Source: Lasiosphaeris hirsuta
Lineage: Eukaryota > Ascomycota > Sordariomycetes > Sordariales > Lasiosphaeriaceae
NCBI GenBank assembly: GCA_030549175.1
Contig: JAUKUA010000003.1
Location: 992,001 to 1,056,000 of the forward strand
DNA: 64,000 bases
Reading direction: 5' to 3'
The number at the start of each line of letters is the position of its first letter. The first letter of the stretch is position 1. The notes beneath the pieces were generated by a model, which was not told where the DNA came from, ran no database searches, and saw only the letters and a program-made list of their open reading frames with translations. The position numbers were made by a program, and so were the translations under genes. Below, in pieces: positions 42,172 through 53,197 of this stretch.

Positions 42172-44779
42172 GGATTCTATCAGCTACTCCCTTGCCACGG
42201 CCGCACAGCTGAATCAGCTCATCCACGCCGAGCTGAAGGCCACCGACAACAGGGCCACCGATGATCAGGAGGCTAGTGAGAGCCAGGATGCCAAAGCACA
42301 GGTCAGTAACAGCAGCACACGCGGCCGCATTCGTCGTTGTCCCCAGAGTAACTAGACCATCAGGCAATGTCCGCTCTCCACAGCACCAAGAGTCTGCTTG
42401 CGGCCACCCTCGCCAATCTCCGATCCGTCAAGAAGCGGGCGCCCTCCAAAGCCGTCACTGCCTCGGCCCTCAGACTGGGGAGGAGCCTGATCAACTCCAT
42501 GCCAGCTCTCCCGATGGCCTCTGTGGCCAGGCAAAGAGCCTCGATGGCATGGCGACAGCCATTAGCCGATCGTGAAGAGCTTCGATGATGTCTTGGTGAG
42601 TGCTCCCCATCCCGTCAACGCCCGTTCAATTAGCCAATGGAACGCCCCGCTCACGCCTTGTCCTTGGCAAACATATAGGGCCAGTCATATCTGGATCAGT
42701 TTTCGGCCTCGCTGAGCACCGTCCCGGTAATCGGCATCAAGAACAACCAGGTCATGTATCTCGCCACGCTGCCGAGCGTCCGCGCCAAGTCAGGGGTAAA
42801 GAACGCTTGGGCGTACTTCAGCGCTCTCCCCGACGGCGTGACAGTCGACGGGTCGACCAACGTCCACCTCTTCCCCTACAAGGGCAACCTCTTCATCTCG
42901 GTTGGGAGAGCCGTGTGGAAGAAGAAGTGCCGAGACCTGAGCGATCCCACCACGCGTCAGGAGGCGGTCGACAACTGGCCCAAAATGTATGTCAACAAGT
43001 GGGAGAAGGTTGGAGACGACGTCCTCCCCTCGGCCGACGTCCTCGATATCATCCCCTTTGCCGCCCTATCCGTCGACCGCAACCAGATCGAGTTCCGGCT
43101 CCTGATCCTCGGCTCGGACAAGGCCGTTCAAGTGCTGAAGAGCGATGACATTTACGCTTCCAACGAGTGGACTCTGCTCCAATACCAGGCAAAGGCCGGG
43201 GACAAGACCACGCTGCCCGCCTGGAAGCGCATGGCCTACTGGAACAACTCGGTTGTGGCGCTCGACGACCAGAGCAACACGTGGGACCTGCAGCCCAACT
43301 TTCAAAATCGCACCTACACCATCAGCGACAAGACGGCGATAGAGTCCACAAGCGAGCTCACCGCCACAGACATGGGCCCCATCGCTGTCCGGAAAGACAG
43401 CTTCCTATACAACCGCGTCGTCCAGGACGCGCCCTCGGATGGAAAAGATCCGGCGCTGGAATGGCAAAAGGGCATGGCGCAGGATAGGGTCACCAACCTC
43501 GGTATCGCCCCCCCCCCCGGGCGTCTTGCTTAACCTCAACACTCTAACGCAAACACTCAAGTCCCGCTACCTGGACACCTAGACGTCCGTATACCCCATC
43601 GTCGGCAAAATGAGCGCCTTCGCCTTGACTCACAAAACCTACCTTGACCTGCTCCTTCAAGCCGCTGACGACTATGAAAAGAGCGAGGGGGACGACCAGA
43701 AGCAAGCCATCGCCATCAAGGCGGGCAAGGAGTACGTCACCCATGCCATGGTCTGGTCCAAGATGCTCAGCACGTCGGTCAACGCCACCAAGGCCACCGT
43801 CAATGTCATGACGAGCCAGCTCCATGACGTCAAGTCCTAGCTCCAAGTCCAGCTGACGAAACTGCAACAGATCAGCAAGACCAGAGGCTAGATAACAGCG
43901 ACAAACACAGCCATTACGGTGCTGACATCCGTATTCAAGAACTTCACCGACCTCGATTCCATGTACGGCACTCTGAACGTGTTCTGGGGTAGGATGGCCA
44001 ACGATGCGGCGATGCGGCGACCCTCGGAATAATGGACGACGCGACAGTCCAGCAGCTCGCACCCGAGATATTCGAAGACATCTCGTCCGTTGTTGCCTCC
44101 AAGGATGTAACGGATAAACTGAACGAGGCTGCGCTCAAATACTTGGACACGTTGAACAAACAGGGCGTGACCATCCCCCCTGACAGCAGCGACCTCAGGG
44201 CCAACGTCCTCGTCCGCACCAGCCTCAAGGTGGCAGAGGCTAGCCTCAAATCCACCAAAGCCGCCAAGGCCAAGTTCCAGGCCGCTTCGGCAGGCTACGA
44301 GGCGGTGCTGAAGCAAATCGAGTCGAACCCCAGCACGATCCAGCAGAAGCTCGACCAGACGGACAAGGACATCGGGAGTCTCGAACAGCAGGAGCGGGAC
44401 AAAATTATCTGGATCACCGCCGACACCATCGCGCTGGCGTGTGCCGCGGCCATAACCTTTGCCTCAGCCGGCGCCTTCGGCCCTGTTGCGGTGGCGCTGA
44501 CCACGGCGGAGAAGATTGGGCTTGGCGCAGCCGCTACCGCTGCGGCGGTCTAGCTCGGCATCGACAGCATCGATCTCAACGACGTTGAAAAGATGCTGAG
44601 CGGGCTGCGAGACGTCAAACAGGATCTCGACCGCCACGCTCAAGAGCTTGAAGGTTGTTCAGCCGCTCTTTGCAAACGTTGTCAAGGCGGCTGATGACGT
44701 TGAGTCAGCCGTGAGCGCCATGGTTGACGGACTCGAGGCGGTTCGGGGCGACACGGCCAAGGGACAGGTCTTGGCCTGA
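42172..44779 (+). pseudogene. eroded gene: propeller/lectin-like N-part plus helical pore-former-like C-part
   Basis: A plus-strand gene relic. The start (MDSISYSLATAAQLNQLIHA, ATG 42172) leads to a GTCAGT donor at 42301. A second intron with a GTGAGT donor (about 42597) and ATAG acceptor (42678) precedes the longest clean frame (to 43533). That frame is beta-rich, with Trp/Tyr/Asn blocks such as 'LPAWKRMAYWNNSVVALDDQ', as in lectin-like propellers. The C-part is helical with a long hydrophobic segment near 44400-44550 (DTIALACAAAITFASAGAFG), an arrangement seen in ClyA/HBL/XaxA-type alpha pore-forming proteins (architecture only). Breaks: frame changes between 42367 and 42590, at an 11-C run 43508-43518, and at an 8-bp tandem duplication 44002-44017; TAG stops at 43580, 43838, 43889 and 44551; a further change near 44650. 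Final TGA at 44777-44779. Non-functional as read. Confidence 0.6.
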
Positions 44780-45616
44780 GAAAGAGAATTGCAGCTGGGG
44801 AGGTAGGTGGCTACGATCCAAATGAGCTCTTGTTTATCTCTCTTCCATCGTGTAAGTGTTCCGCGCTCTCGCAAGTATTCGGCAAATGTTATGACAAGAT
44901 GAAAACAGCCATGTGATAGCATGCTTTTAGCCCAACGCCGGTGACGGTGTAGGGAATAACGGCCTCTGAGTGGCTGTGGACTATGGCGTAGATATCGTGA
45001 TGGCACTTGTATATCTCGGAGTGAATGTGACGCTCAGCGTAGCCGTTGGGGATGAGTTGGGTTTGCAAGGCTCGGCATTGGACACCCAGTACTCGATAAC
45101 ATCATCCAACGAAAGAGACGGTAGCAGGCGCCATGTTGCGCGCCATGATAAGGTCCAATGGGGACATCGAAACCCTGGAAGGGCCTTGCAAAACATTGAA
45201 AAAAAAACTTTCTAGTATTTACAAAGGCTTTTCCCAGTCCCACGCTAACAAAACGGATTTCACCTGCCCCGGATGGGTTGGACCCTGTTTCTAAACCCTA
45301 ACCCTAGAACAGGATTGCGCAAAGTCACAACCGCCCCCACTCAATTTGAGTTGCTCATTCCACCTTTTCATCAACGATTTGTGGCGGCAGGTCCAGAACG
45401 CTAATTTCTTTCTGCTTTCCTTCCGGCAGTGCATCAACGGAAGGCGATCAATTATTCTTGACAGTGGCATCGCAGTTGCAGTAGCCCCCAATGAGCATGG
45501 TGGCCGACTAACACCCCATGACCATTCTTCAAGGCGCCACACTGGAGGAATCTGCTCACCATTGGCACACCCGACTCGCCCCGCAGACGCGGTCGCGCAC
45601 TTTCACAACCCCCACA
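44780..45616. other. intergenic with a short telomere-like motif
   Basis: No gene. CCCTAACCCTA (two CCCTAA units) at 45296-45306, the fungal telomere repeat type, too short to be a real interstitial telomere array. Confidence 0.5.
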
Positions 45617-47878
45617 ATGCGACCTAGAAGAGCCGCCACTCGTGGCGTCAAAAAGAGATATACCGAGGACCCCCTTGCTTTTGTTGACGGCGAAGATGAT
45701 CCCGTAACAATACCCGACGACCAGTCTGCCGACGGGGATTTTGACGCTCAGGCCGAGGCCGCTCAGGACGAGGATGATGAGATCGAGGACGCCGATCCCA
45801 GCAGCGAAGATGGAGCGGGACAGCGCCCCGCTGACGGGGCAGCCAAGGCTTCGGCGGCCCAGCCCAGGAGGCACCGGAATGCCGGCGCCGGCATGATCCA
45901 GAGCCGGAGGGGATACCACGACATCCCCCAATACCCACTCGAGACCCGCATCGTCACCCGTGTGTATGCCGGGCCCTTGCGTCGCTATGCACGATACAGT
46001 GCCCTCCGCGACTCCATGTACGGCCCAGAGTATCAGCGCATCAAGATTATTTGGGATCTTGAGAATCGGTGGACCGACTTCCCGCTTCTCCCTCCCAAAC
46101 TTTCCCCAGATGATCCCCAGGGCATTGCGCCGAGCCCATGGGTACCTGCCGGCTTCGAGATCGGCCAGGAAAGGCGGGCCTATCACTGGTACGACGAGTA
46201 CCAGATCAACTCCCCGGAGGTTCAGAGCTCTCATATTGTACCCGCCAAGCACTTGCAGCAACTCCTGTCTCGGGCTGAGGGAGGTCTCGCCACGCTGGTC
46301 GGCCCCTGGGAGAGGCAGCAACAGCTCACCCTCAATCCTGGAGAAGGTTTTCCCCTCACCACCTCTGGAATTCCTCCGACGAAAGGCAGCAGCGACGAGA
46401 TGAGTGGCTGGATGTTTGATGTTGGCGGCATTACCCTTGCTGTGGCATGGGCTCCGCTATCTCAGAGAAGCTCACAGGTGCTTGCTGTTGCTTCGGTTCC
46501 TTTCGCCGACCAGGAGCTAGAGGGATGGCAAGAGAAGAGTGCATCTGGAGTCCCAGATACGACAGGTTGCATCCAGTTCTGGGAGTTCACGAGTGAAGGG
46601 CGGGAGGAGGAGATGGCAACGCCTTCCGAGTCACCACCCAGGCTTCTGGCCGCCAAGTTCTTTGACTGGGGCCGGCCGAAACGCCTTCAATGGTGCCCTG
46701 TTCCGCTCGACTCTACTGGTATTTATGGGGTGCTAGCGGTGCTCTGTGGGGATGGTAGGGCCCGGATCATTGAGGTTAGAAGCGTCGAGGAACCAAACAA
46801 TACGCATTATGGTATGCTCACACCATCTCCATCTCATCGCGGCCTGAGCTAACTGTTGCCAGAATGGGTGGAAACATCTACCGTGAACCTTGGCACTGCA
46901 AACGACTACAATATCAATGTTACCTGCCTCGCATGGGCCAGCACGAACCGGATAGTACTTGGACATTCCGATGGCTCAATCACGCTGTGGTCGATATATC
47001 CCGCCAAGATGCTACAGCGGGTCAATGTGCACTCAACCCATGTCATTGACATCTGCTCTGGCTACCCATCTAGTCCATACCTCGTGGCCTCCATCCCGGT
47101 GGGCGGCTGCGCAACCTTGACGGATCTCTCCCAGCCAAGCTCAGAAACGACGTACTTTCCCGTTCCGGCCATCACCTTCCAGCCCAACATGCTCTGCTGG
47201 AGCGAGTCGATGCAGGGTTTCATGGCGCTCTATCCCTCATCGACGCCCACTACCACTGTGGCCTTTCTTCACCACCGTTTCTTCTGCCAAGCACGCAGCA
47301 CCATCACAGGTCCAAACTCGGTAACATGCATCTCGGCCGGCTCTTCACACCCCTTCATTCTCGTGGGGAGTGCGGATGGATCAGTGTATTCGTGCAATGC
47401 ACTGCAGAAGCTGTTTAGGCAGAAGGGAGATCCGCTTAAGAAGATCAAGATCTTTGAGCACGAGTACCGGCCTATCGAGCGCCCGGCTGTCGCCCAACCT
47501 AACGAGACAAGCCCTCCCACACTTCGAGGAGCGGTAAGGGTTCTCCACGGCTTCCTGCCAGAGATCAACGACGACCCAAGGACGGAGAAGCGGAAAGAGA
47601 TAGACAGGAAGAAGAGGCTAGAGAGGAAGAAGCTACAAGCTGGGAAGCTACAAGCTGGGAAGAGGAAGGGCAGGGGCAAAAAGAATGCCGGCCCAGATGT
47701 CGACCTGGACGATCGCGAAGCCGAGATCGACGATAGGCTTGCGTCTCGGGTGGTGACTCACGAGCCCCTGACGAGGATAACCGCCGTTGCATGGAACCCC
47801 AACCAGCGGTTCAGCTGTTGGGCGGCGTGCGCGATGGGCTCGGGCCTGATAAAGATTATGGACCTCGGCGTGCAGTAA
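45617..47878 (+). CDS. TFC6: WD40 protein, probable TFIIIC subunit Tfc6 (tau 91) homologue, two exons
   Basis: Structure is join(45617..46811,46863..47878), 736 aa. ATG 45617 (MRPRRAATRGVKKRYTEDPL) gives a basic then strongly acidic N-terminus, as in chromatin proteins. An in-frame ATG at 45518 is possible but its extension looks like leader. A signature segment 'YSALRDSMYGPEYQRIKIIW' and 'ENRWTDFPLLPP' matches my recollection of fungal Tfc6. Propeller blades follow: 'GWMFDVGGITLAVAWAPLSQ', 'LQWCPVPLDSTGIYGVLAVL' and 'VTCLAWASTNRIVLGHSDGS'/'ITLWSIYP'. A charged Lys/Arg helix lies near residues 630-660, and 'RITAVAWNPNQRFSCWAACA' closes the protein. The intron (GTATGC, GCTAACTG branch, CCAG; 51 nt) keeps phase. 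TFIIIC recruits RNA polymerase III at tRNA genes (known). Another WD40 nuclear protein is the alternative. Confidence 0.75.
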
Positions 47879-48211
47879 AGGGGCGGCTAACCGTGGGGTG
47901 GATGGCGGCGGGACTGGGGGATTGGCGTACCCATGGTTCTGCCACGGCAATGAGGCTTCGGTTTCGCGCTAAATGGTCGGATCCGTCAAGTTGGACTTGT
48001 ATTGCCATATATATACCCACCCGATTGCGTTGCATCGGGTAAGGCAATAACGAGATATTTATCCCGAAGAGTTAGTGGTGGCTGCATGATGGGTCTTCTG
48101 AGTAGATATCTAGCATCGCCATTTTGTTCAGAGTTTATGAGAATCACTCGTCCATCACTGTATCCAATGTGTCTTATCTATCTATCCCTAACCGCTATGC
48201 ATTGCATCAAC
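47879..48211. other. intergenic between convergent genes
   Basis: Shared 3' flanks of the TFC6-like and PAQR genes. Nothing recognised. Confidence 0.5.
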
Positions 48212-49312
48212 TCAACATTGGACGCCAACGCCGCTGTGATGAAAGTCAAATGCCGTAGTGATGCCATACAGATGCGACGCCGCGGCGAGAACCACGCATA
48301 CATGGAAGATTTGGTGGGAGCTCCCAAATATGTCTACAGTTCCTGGAAATTGGCGTTCCGGCCAACGAGCCTAAATGCAAGATAGGTCAGTACATGCAGG
48401 CCTTGGAGGAGAGTGGAGAAGGGGGCTTACGGCGTATAAAATGGCGCCAAGGATGTACAGGAGGCCTTCTAGGACGATCCAGTTGAGTCCCATCATGGAG
48501 TTCAGCTGCGAATACCCGTAGAGGGACATGCCGTGGAAGATTGGCACAACCCCTGACAGACCCAGGCCGACGAACATGAGGGCCCGGTAGGGGCGCCAGG
48601 CGGGCGTGCGGAAGTGGTCGAACCAGGACACGGTGAGACAGGCGCAGCCCAGGGCCAAGATCTAGACAGCAATTCAGCAAACTCCAGGAGAAAAGAACAT
48701 GGAAAAAGGGGGAGGGGGGCTCACCGCCGAGGTATAGACAGCCAAGAGAGAGCCATGACACTTTAGGCCGTAATACAAGGCGGGCACGTAACTCCCCATG
48801 ATCAGGAACACGATGCCGGTGTAATCCAGCTTGTTCCCCACCCTGGCCACGCCGGGCGAGTGGTTGCACAGGGTGTGGTAGGTCGCGCTCATGCCGAGAC
48901 ACAGGAAGGCGCCGGCGAAGAAGCAGGCGAAGGCGCGCAGGTCGGCATCAGACGCCGAGGGGTAGCGCGGCGCAAGCAGCGAGTGCAGCAGCAGGGCGGC
49001 GCCCGCAAAGGCCACGGCGCCGAGCAGGTGCGTCCAGATATTGACCGACTCGTTGTGCAGGTAGGCCAGGCTGGCAAAGGACCGCGCGAAGCTGTTGCTG
49101 GTGTGGCGGTACCCGCTCGTGATGTACTGGTTGTCGCGCCGCCACGCCGGCAGCTCGTCCCACAGCACCGTCAGCGCCGTCTCGATCTTGGCCTCAATCT
49201 GCCGGGCCGCCGCCGCGACCGTCTCGGCGGCCGTGGAGCCGCGTCGCTGCCGGAGTGCGGACGGGCCCGGCGCGGATGCGGCGGCGCCATCCCGGGGTTG
49301 TTGCCGACTCAT
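48212..49312 (-). CDS. PAQR/Izh family membrane protein (haemolysin III / adiponectin-receptor type), three exons
   Basis: Structure is complement(join(48212..48370,48431..48661,48725..49312)), 325 aa. ATG 49312 opens an Ala/Arg-rich cytosolic N-terminus. 'DNQYITSGYRHTSNSF' and 'LHNESVNIWTHLLGA' are the PAQR motif A. 'LCLGMSATYHTLCNHS' gives the Ser-His motif, 'KLDYTGIVFLIMGSYVPALY' motif B, and exon 3 'ARWPERQFPGTVDIFGSSHQ'/'IFHVCVVLAA' the C-terminal HxxxH. These His/Asp residues form the zinc site of PAQR hydrolase-like receptors (known). Introns of 63 and 60 nt (GTGAGC..CTAG; GTAAGC..TTTAG) keep phase 0. Yeast Izh proteins act in zinc and lipid/sterol balance and in osmotin signalling. 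Seven membrane spans are expected. Clearly intact. Confidence 0.94.
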
Positions 49313-51652
49313 GGTGCGTGGAATTTGGTTGGTTGGTTGGTGGCACAGGGGGGCAAAAGTGTAGGCTGGCTTGGCTGGGCTGGTAAATTATGATTTGTTT
49401 ATATTAAGAACCCATCGAGGCTCGATTACGCTCGGCGCTGCAATGGGATGGACATAATATCAACGCCGTTCCTCCCCGTCATCCTAAATGCCAACGTGCA
49501 ATTCAACCACCTTCTGGTGGTTTTGTTGGGGGTCGAGAACCTGTCAAGTGGATCACTTGCAGCCGAGGCAGAGGGTGACTGACGCGGTACGTCAGCTGGT
49601 TGGCAGCTGCTATCCACGTTGCGACAGAAGCCCAGACACCCGTAGACCTCAACGGGCGCCACAGCCACACCAGCGCAAGGAGAAACAAGAAACTGCCGGG
49701 GCGCAGGGCATTGACGCCAACACCATTCAATCACCAGCCTCAAGCATGGCAAGTGCAACCATTGGAACACGTTCATATGTCGCGTTATAGGCAATGGCGA
49801 TAAAAGCGAGCCCGCTGCCCGCCATGCCACATCGGGGTGGCAGCGCCGTCGTTCCGTTTCTGGTCCGGTCCTCCCCTCTCTCCTTCCATTTCCTCTCTCC
49901 CCCTCTCTCCCTCTCTCCCTCTCTCTTTCCACTCGCTGCCTCGGTGTAAAGTCCGGGCCCTTCCGTCCCGCCCAGCACCACCTAGCTCCTTCTTTTCCTC
50001 CCTCTCCACAGTTGTGTTTATTCTTGGGTCAATAACTGCTGTCGCCCCTCAATTGACAGCGGCAGGCGGCGACAAGCGTCTCGCCCCCCCGCTTGGGTCA
50101 AATGTCGGTTGGAGGTGCGGTGCAGTCTCCAACGTCGACGCGGTCAGCCACCCAGCAGCCCGGATGAGGCTCGGGGACACTGCTTGACGACCTGGGGAAG
50201 GTGGGGTGGGAGGGGGGGAGGGGAGGTCGAGAGGCGAGCTGCAGACGGCACAGCCGGCCTACGATCGAGTGTCCCTGGCCGTCCCTGGCAGATTACAGCT
50301 GCATCCCGTCGACGCCGCAAGCGGGCTGGCTGGGAACAGCCGCGGGTGAAAACAGCCCCTCGAATCTCGCTCGGCGGGACTGCTTCCTCGGCCCTGGAAT
50401 TGGGACGGCTCGCGCGGAAGCTGCTGTTGGTCTCCTGCTGCCACAGTTGGCCTCTCCCAGAAACCCGGATTGCCCACGACGAGGCCCGCAGGCGAGCACA
50501 AAACTCTATCTCTATTCTTGGAACTGCCCCGAACAGTCTGGATGGCCCTGCAATATAGAGAGATCCAGGAGCCCCGCGAGACGACCAGCGTTGATCTGCT
50601 GCCAATCTGCTGTCGTGTCAACTCACCCACTGGCCAGTTCCAAGGATCACGATACTGGGCTCGTCGAGACCCGGGTAAACCCTTATTTTTATTTTTTTTT
50701 TGTGACGCAACCCGTGCGCAGATGAGGCAAGAAGCACGTCGAGTCGAAAGGAGGTGCGTCGGCCGAAGCCTCTTGCCCGTTCATCATCGGGATCATCGCC
50801 GACGAGCCTCTTGACGAGCCCTCGATGCCACCATGGCCTGTGATATAAAGTGCTCGATGCGACTCGGTGCCAGCCCAGCCGGTCTCTGAGCCAAATGATA
50901 TTCGCCGCCGAAGCACCGCGCGAATGCCATCATTCATCTAAACTTGATTCTCAGTCACAGAGAGCGAGTGAGCAGCGGTCCCCGTCATTGGGAGAGCCCG
51001 CAAAACACCATGTCGTCCAAAAATAGCGGTGCCGTCCTTCGTCATCCTGCCTCGTCCCAGCATCGGTTTATCACGGCCTTTGTGCGCCGATCGGCCAAAC
51101 TCGACCGAATTGAGCGGTTGTTATAGGCACAATTAAAGGGTTGTAACCTTATTCTTTGCTGGCTTGTTTATTGTCCAGCCTAGGCGCCGTCTGGGCACCG
51201 TCTGGCACCTGATCTGGTGGCCCAGCGGTGGTGACCAGACGAGCCCCCTGAGGCCCCGGATAAATAAGTCGGGTTATATCACCCTCTCCCTCGCCCCAAC
51301 TTGTGCTTTCATCTATTCGATATTACCCTCGAGATTGTCGCCACCAAACTGCTATCGCCATGCTGCTGCGCATACTGGCCATGCCACCAGTCCTTCTCGC
51401 CGCCCTCTACTGCGGGGGTGGAGCCCACGACATCGCGGCTCCATTCTATAAATACGGTGTGTCGTCGTCAGGGGCGATGGCGATGACAGCAAAAGCTTGG
51501 CTTCGTCTGAGCTCCACGACAACCAGAGCACCTATAACTCAGACAGTATTCATCTCGTCTTGGGTTTTCTGAACCTGCTGTTTTTGGCTCGGACGTGGAC
51601 CTTTGCCAAGATCATCTCATCCACGAACCGACGCATCACCACTACCATCACG
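49313..51652. other. 2.3-kb divergent promoter region
   Basis: No gene supported. CT-rich tract at 49860-49930 (CTCTCTCCCT repeats). A TATAAATA candidate lies at 51447-51454, about 200 nt before the secreted repeat-protein gene. The frame of that gene stays open upstream to 51497, but without signal-peptide logic. Confidence 0.5.
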
Positions 51653-52951
51653 ATGGTCGGAACATCACTCTTCGCCCTGTCGCTCCTCGGCCTCGGCGCC
51701 GTGCGCGCCCTGCCGACGAAGGCGGTCGAAGAACGCCAGTTTGGGATCGGAGGCGGCGGAGAGGGTGGTAGCTTCACCTGGGGTCCCGGCGGCAGCGAGC
51801 TGCCCCAATGCAAAGATGACATCCCAGCCAGCGAGCAAATCGGCTGCACCCTCTCACCCATCTCCAGCGGGTTCGCCCACCCAAAGAGGGGATTCAGTCT
51901 CCCGCCAGACTACAACACCAACACCAAGGAAGTCATCAAGCAGCTGGAGCGCGACCTCATCACGCTGCAGAATAAGCGACACAAGTCATCCGATGACTAC
52001 TCCGACATTGCAGCTCTCAAGTCGGCGCTCAAGTACCTAGCAGGTATCACTGCCATCTCAGCACCACCAGGCGGCTCGTCTACCTTCACTCCCGGCAAGC
52101 GATTCACGCTCCCGCCCGACTATAATAGCAACACGAAGGAAGTCATCAAGCAGTTGGAGCGCGGCCTCATCACGCTACAGAATAAGCGGAACAAGTCTTC
52201 GGATGACTACTCGGAGATCAGCGCCATCAAGTCGGCACTCAGGTACCTTGCCGGCATCGTTTCCATCTCAGCACCCCCAGGCAGCTCGTCCAGCTTTACA
52301 CCCGGCAAGCGCGAGGAGGCCGAGGCCGACTTTGACGCCACCGGGCTGCAAGACGCCTACATCGCGCTCCTCTCTTCCTTCACCGACACCACGCCCTCCT
52401 CCGACACGCGGACGGTGCTCGATGACATCGCCAACGTCCTCAACCTCTACGGCGTCTCGGTCGACCGGGAGATGGCCTTCTCGGGCCCCGCCGCCAGCAC
52501 CTTCGTGCCGCGCCAGGACACCATCACCATCGGCCGCAAGACGTGCGAGCTTGCCGACGTGATGGGGCTCAAGGCGGCCCTGGCGGCCCTCATCACGGCC
52601 TATGGCGACCCCGCCACCGCGCCGCCCAACGTCTTCCTCATCGAGCAGGTCATCGTCTCGGCCCTGCTCTACTGCAACCAGACCGTCAACGGCTGGACCT
52701 CCCTGACCCCCGGCAACCCCATCCCCGGCGGCCCGCTCAAGCCGGACCCGTACGTCCCCGGCGGCCCGATGATCCCCGACCCGACGACCCCTGGCGGCCC
52801 AATTACCCCCGACCCGACTACGCCTGGCGGCCCACTCAAGCCCGACCCGACGACCCCCGGTGGCGGCCTCAAGCCGGATCCGTCCAATCCCGGCGGCCCC
52901 ATCACCCCGGACCCGACGACGCCAGGGGGTGGGCTGAAACCGCCCAAGTAG
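51653..52951 (+). CDS. secreted protein with Lys-Arg-bounded 70-aa tandem repeats (Kex2-processed-repeat candidate)
   Basis: A single exon, 432 aa, ATG 51653 (ATCACGATGG) to TAG. Residues 1-20 are a signal peptide (MVGTSLFALSLLGLGAVRAL). Two tandem repeats, residues 81-150 and 151-220, are about 81% identical by eye. They start 'F(S/T)LPPDYN(T/S)NTKE' and end 'FTPGKR'. Lys-Arg pairs sit at 78-79, 149-150 and 219-220, exactly at repeat borders, and also at 108-109 and 178-179 within each repeat. Golgi Kex2 cleaves after KR (known), so release of repeat peptides is predicted (inference). A third region (225-375) has weaker helical units of the same pattern. The C-terminus (about 380-432) is a Pro/Gly repeat with GG(P/G)(L/I)(K/T)PDP units. 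One N-glycosylation sequon (NQT). No ribosomal-peptide tailoring genes lie nearby. Confidence 0.85.
   Translation: MVGTSLFALSLLGLGAVRALPTKAVEERQFGIGGGGEGGSFTWGPGGSELPQCKDDIPASEQIGCTLSPISSGFAHPKRGFSLPPDYNTNTKEVIKQLERDLITLQNKRHKSSDDYSDIAALKSALKYLAGITAISAPPGGSSTFTPGKRFTLPPDYNSNTKEVIKQLERGLITLQNKRNKSSDDYSEISAIKSALRYLAGIVSISAPPGSSSSFTPGKREEAEADFDATGLQDAYIALLSSFTDTTPSSDTRTVLDDIANVLNLYGVSVDREMAFSGPAASTFVPRQDTITIGRKTCELADVMGLKAALAALITAYGDPATAPPNVFLIEQVIVSALLYCNQTVNGWTSLTPGNPIPGGPLKPDPYVPGGPMIPDPTTPGGPITPDPTTPGGPLKPDPTTPGGGLKPDPSNPGGPITPDPTTPGGGLKPPK
51893..52312 (+). repeat. 210-bp coding tandem duplication inside the secreted repeat protein
   Basis: Two head-to-tail 210-bp units, 51893-52102 and 52103-52312, in frame. 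About 13 of 70 encoded residues differ, mostly conservative (S/T, D/E, K/R, A/S), so the copies have evolved under constraint since duplication. Confidence 0.9.
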
Positions 52952-53054
52952 GGTGCCGGTCCGGTGTGGATCCGGAGGTATTGTTGTTGCAGGTGTGGGT
53001 CTAACTGGATGGTATCGAGCCTAGGGGGCCGTCACCTTGGGTTAGGTTGAAGGG

Positions 53055-53160
53055 GGAGGTGGGAGGTGGGAGGTGGGAAAGGTGGGAGGTGGGAGGTGGG
53101 AAAGGTGGAGGAGTGGGCGAAAATGATGATATCCCCATTCATGTGAACCGGCTCTGGTTC

Positions 53161-53192
<32 letters not shown>
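53055..53192 (+). repeat. GGGAGGT minisatellite and a 30-base G run
   Basis: 53055-53108 consists of GGGAGGT units with GGGAAAGGT variants. 53163-53192 is thirty consecutive G. Both are G-rich on the plus strand, 100-240 nt downstream of the repeat-protein stop codon. They could form G-quadruplexes in the transcript 3' end or DNA (inference). The run length may be unreliable. Confidence 0.85.

Positions 53193-53197
<5 letters not shown>

Noticed and set aside
45296..45306. Interstitial telomere array
   Set aside because: Only about two CCCTAA units, too few to call a telomeric repeat; kept as a weak observation.
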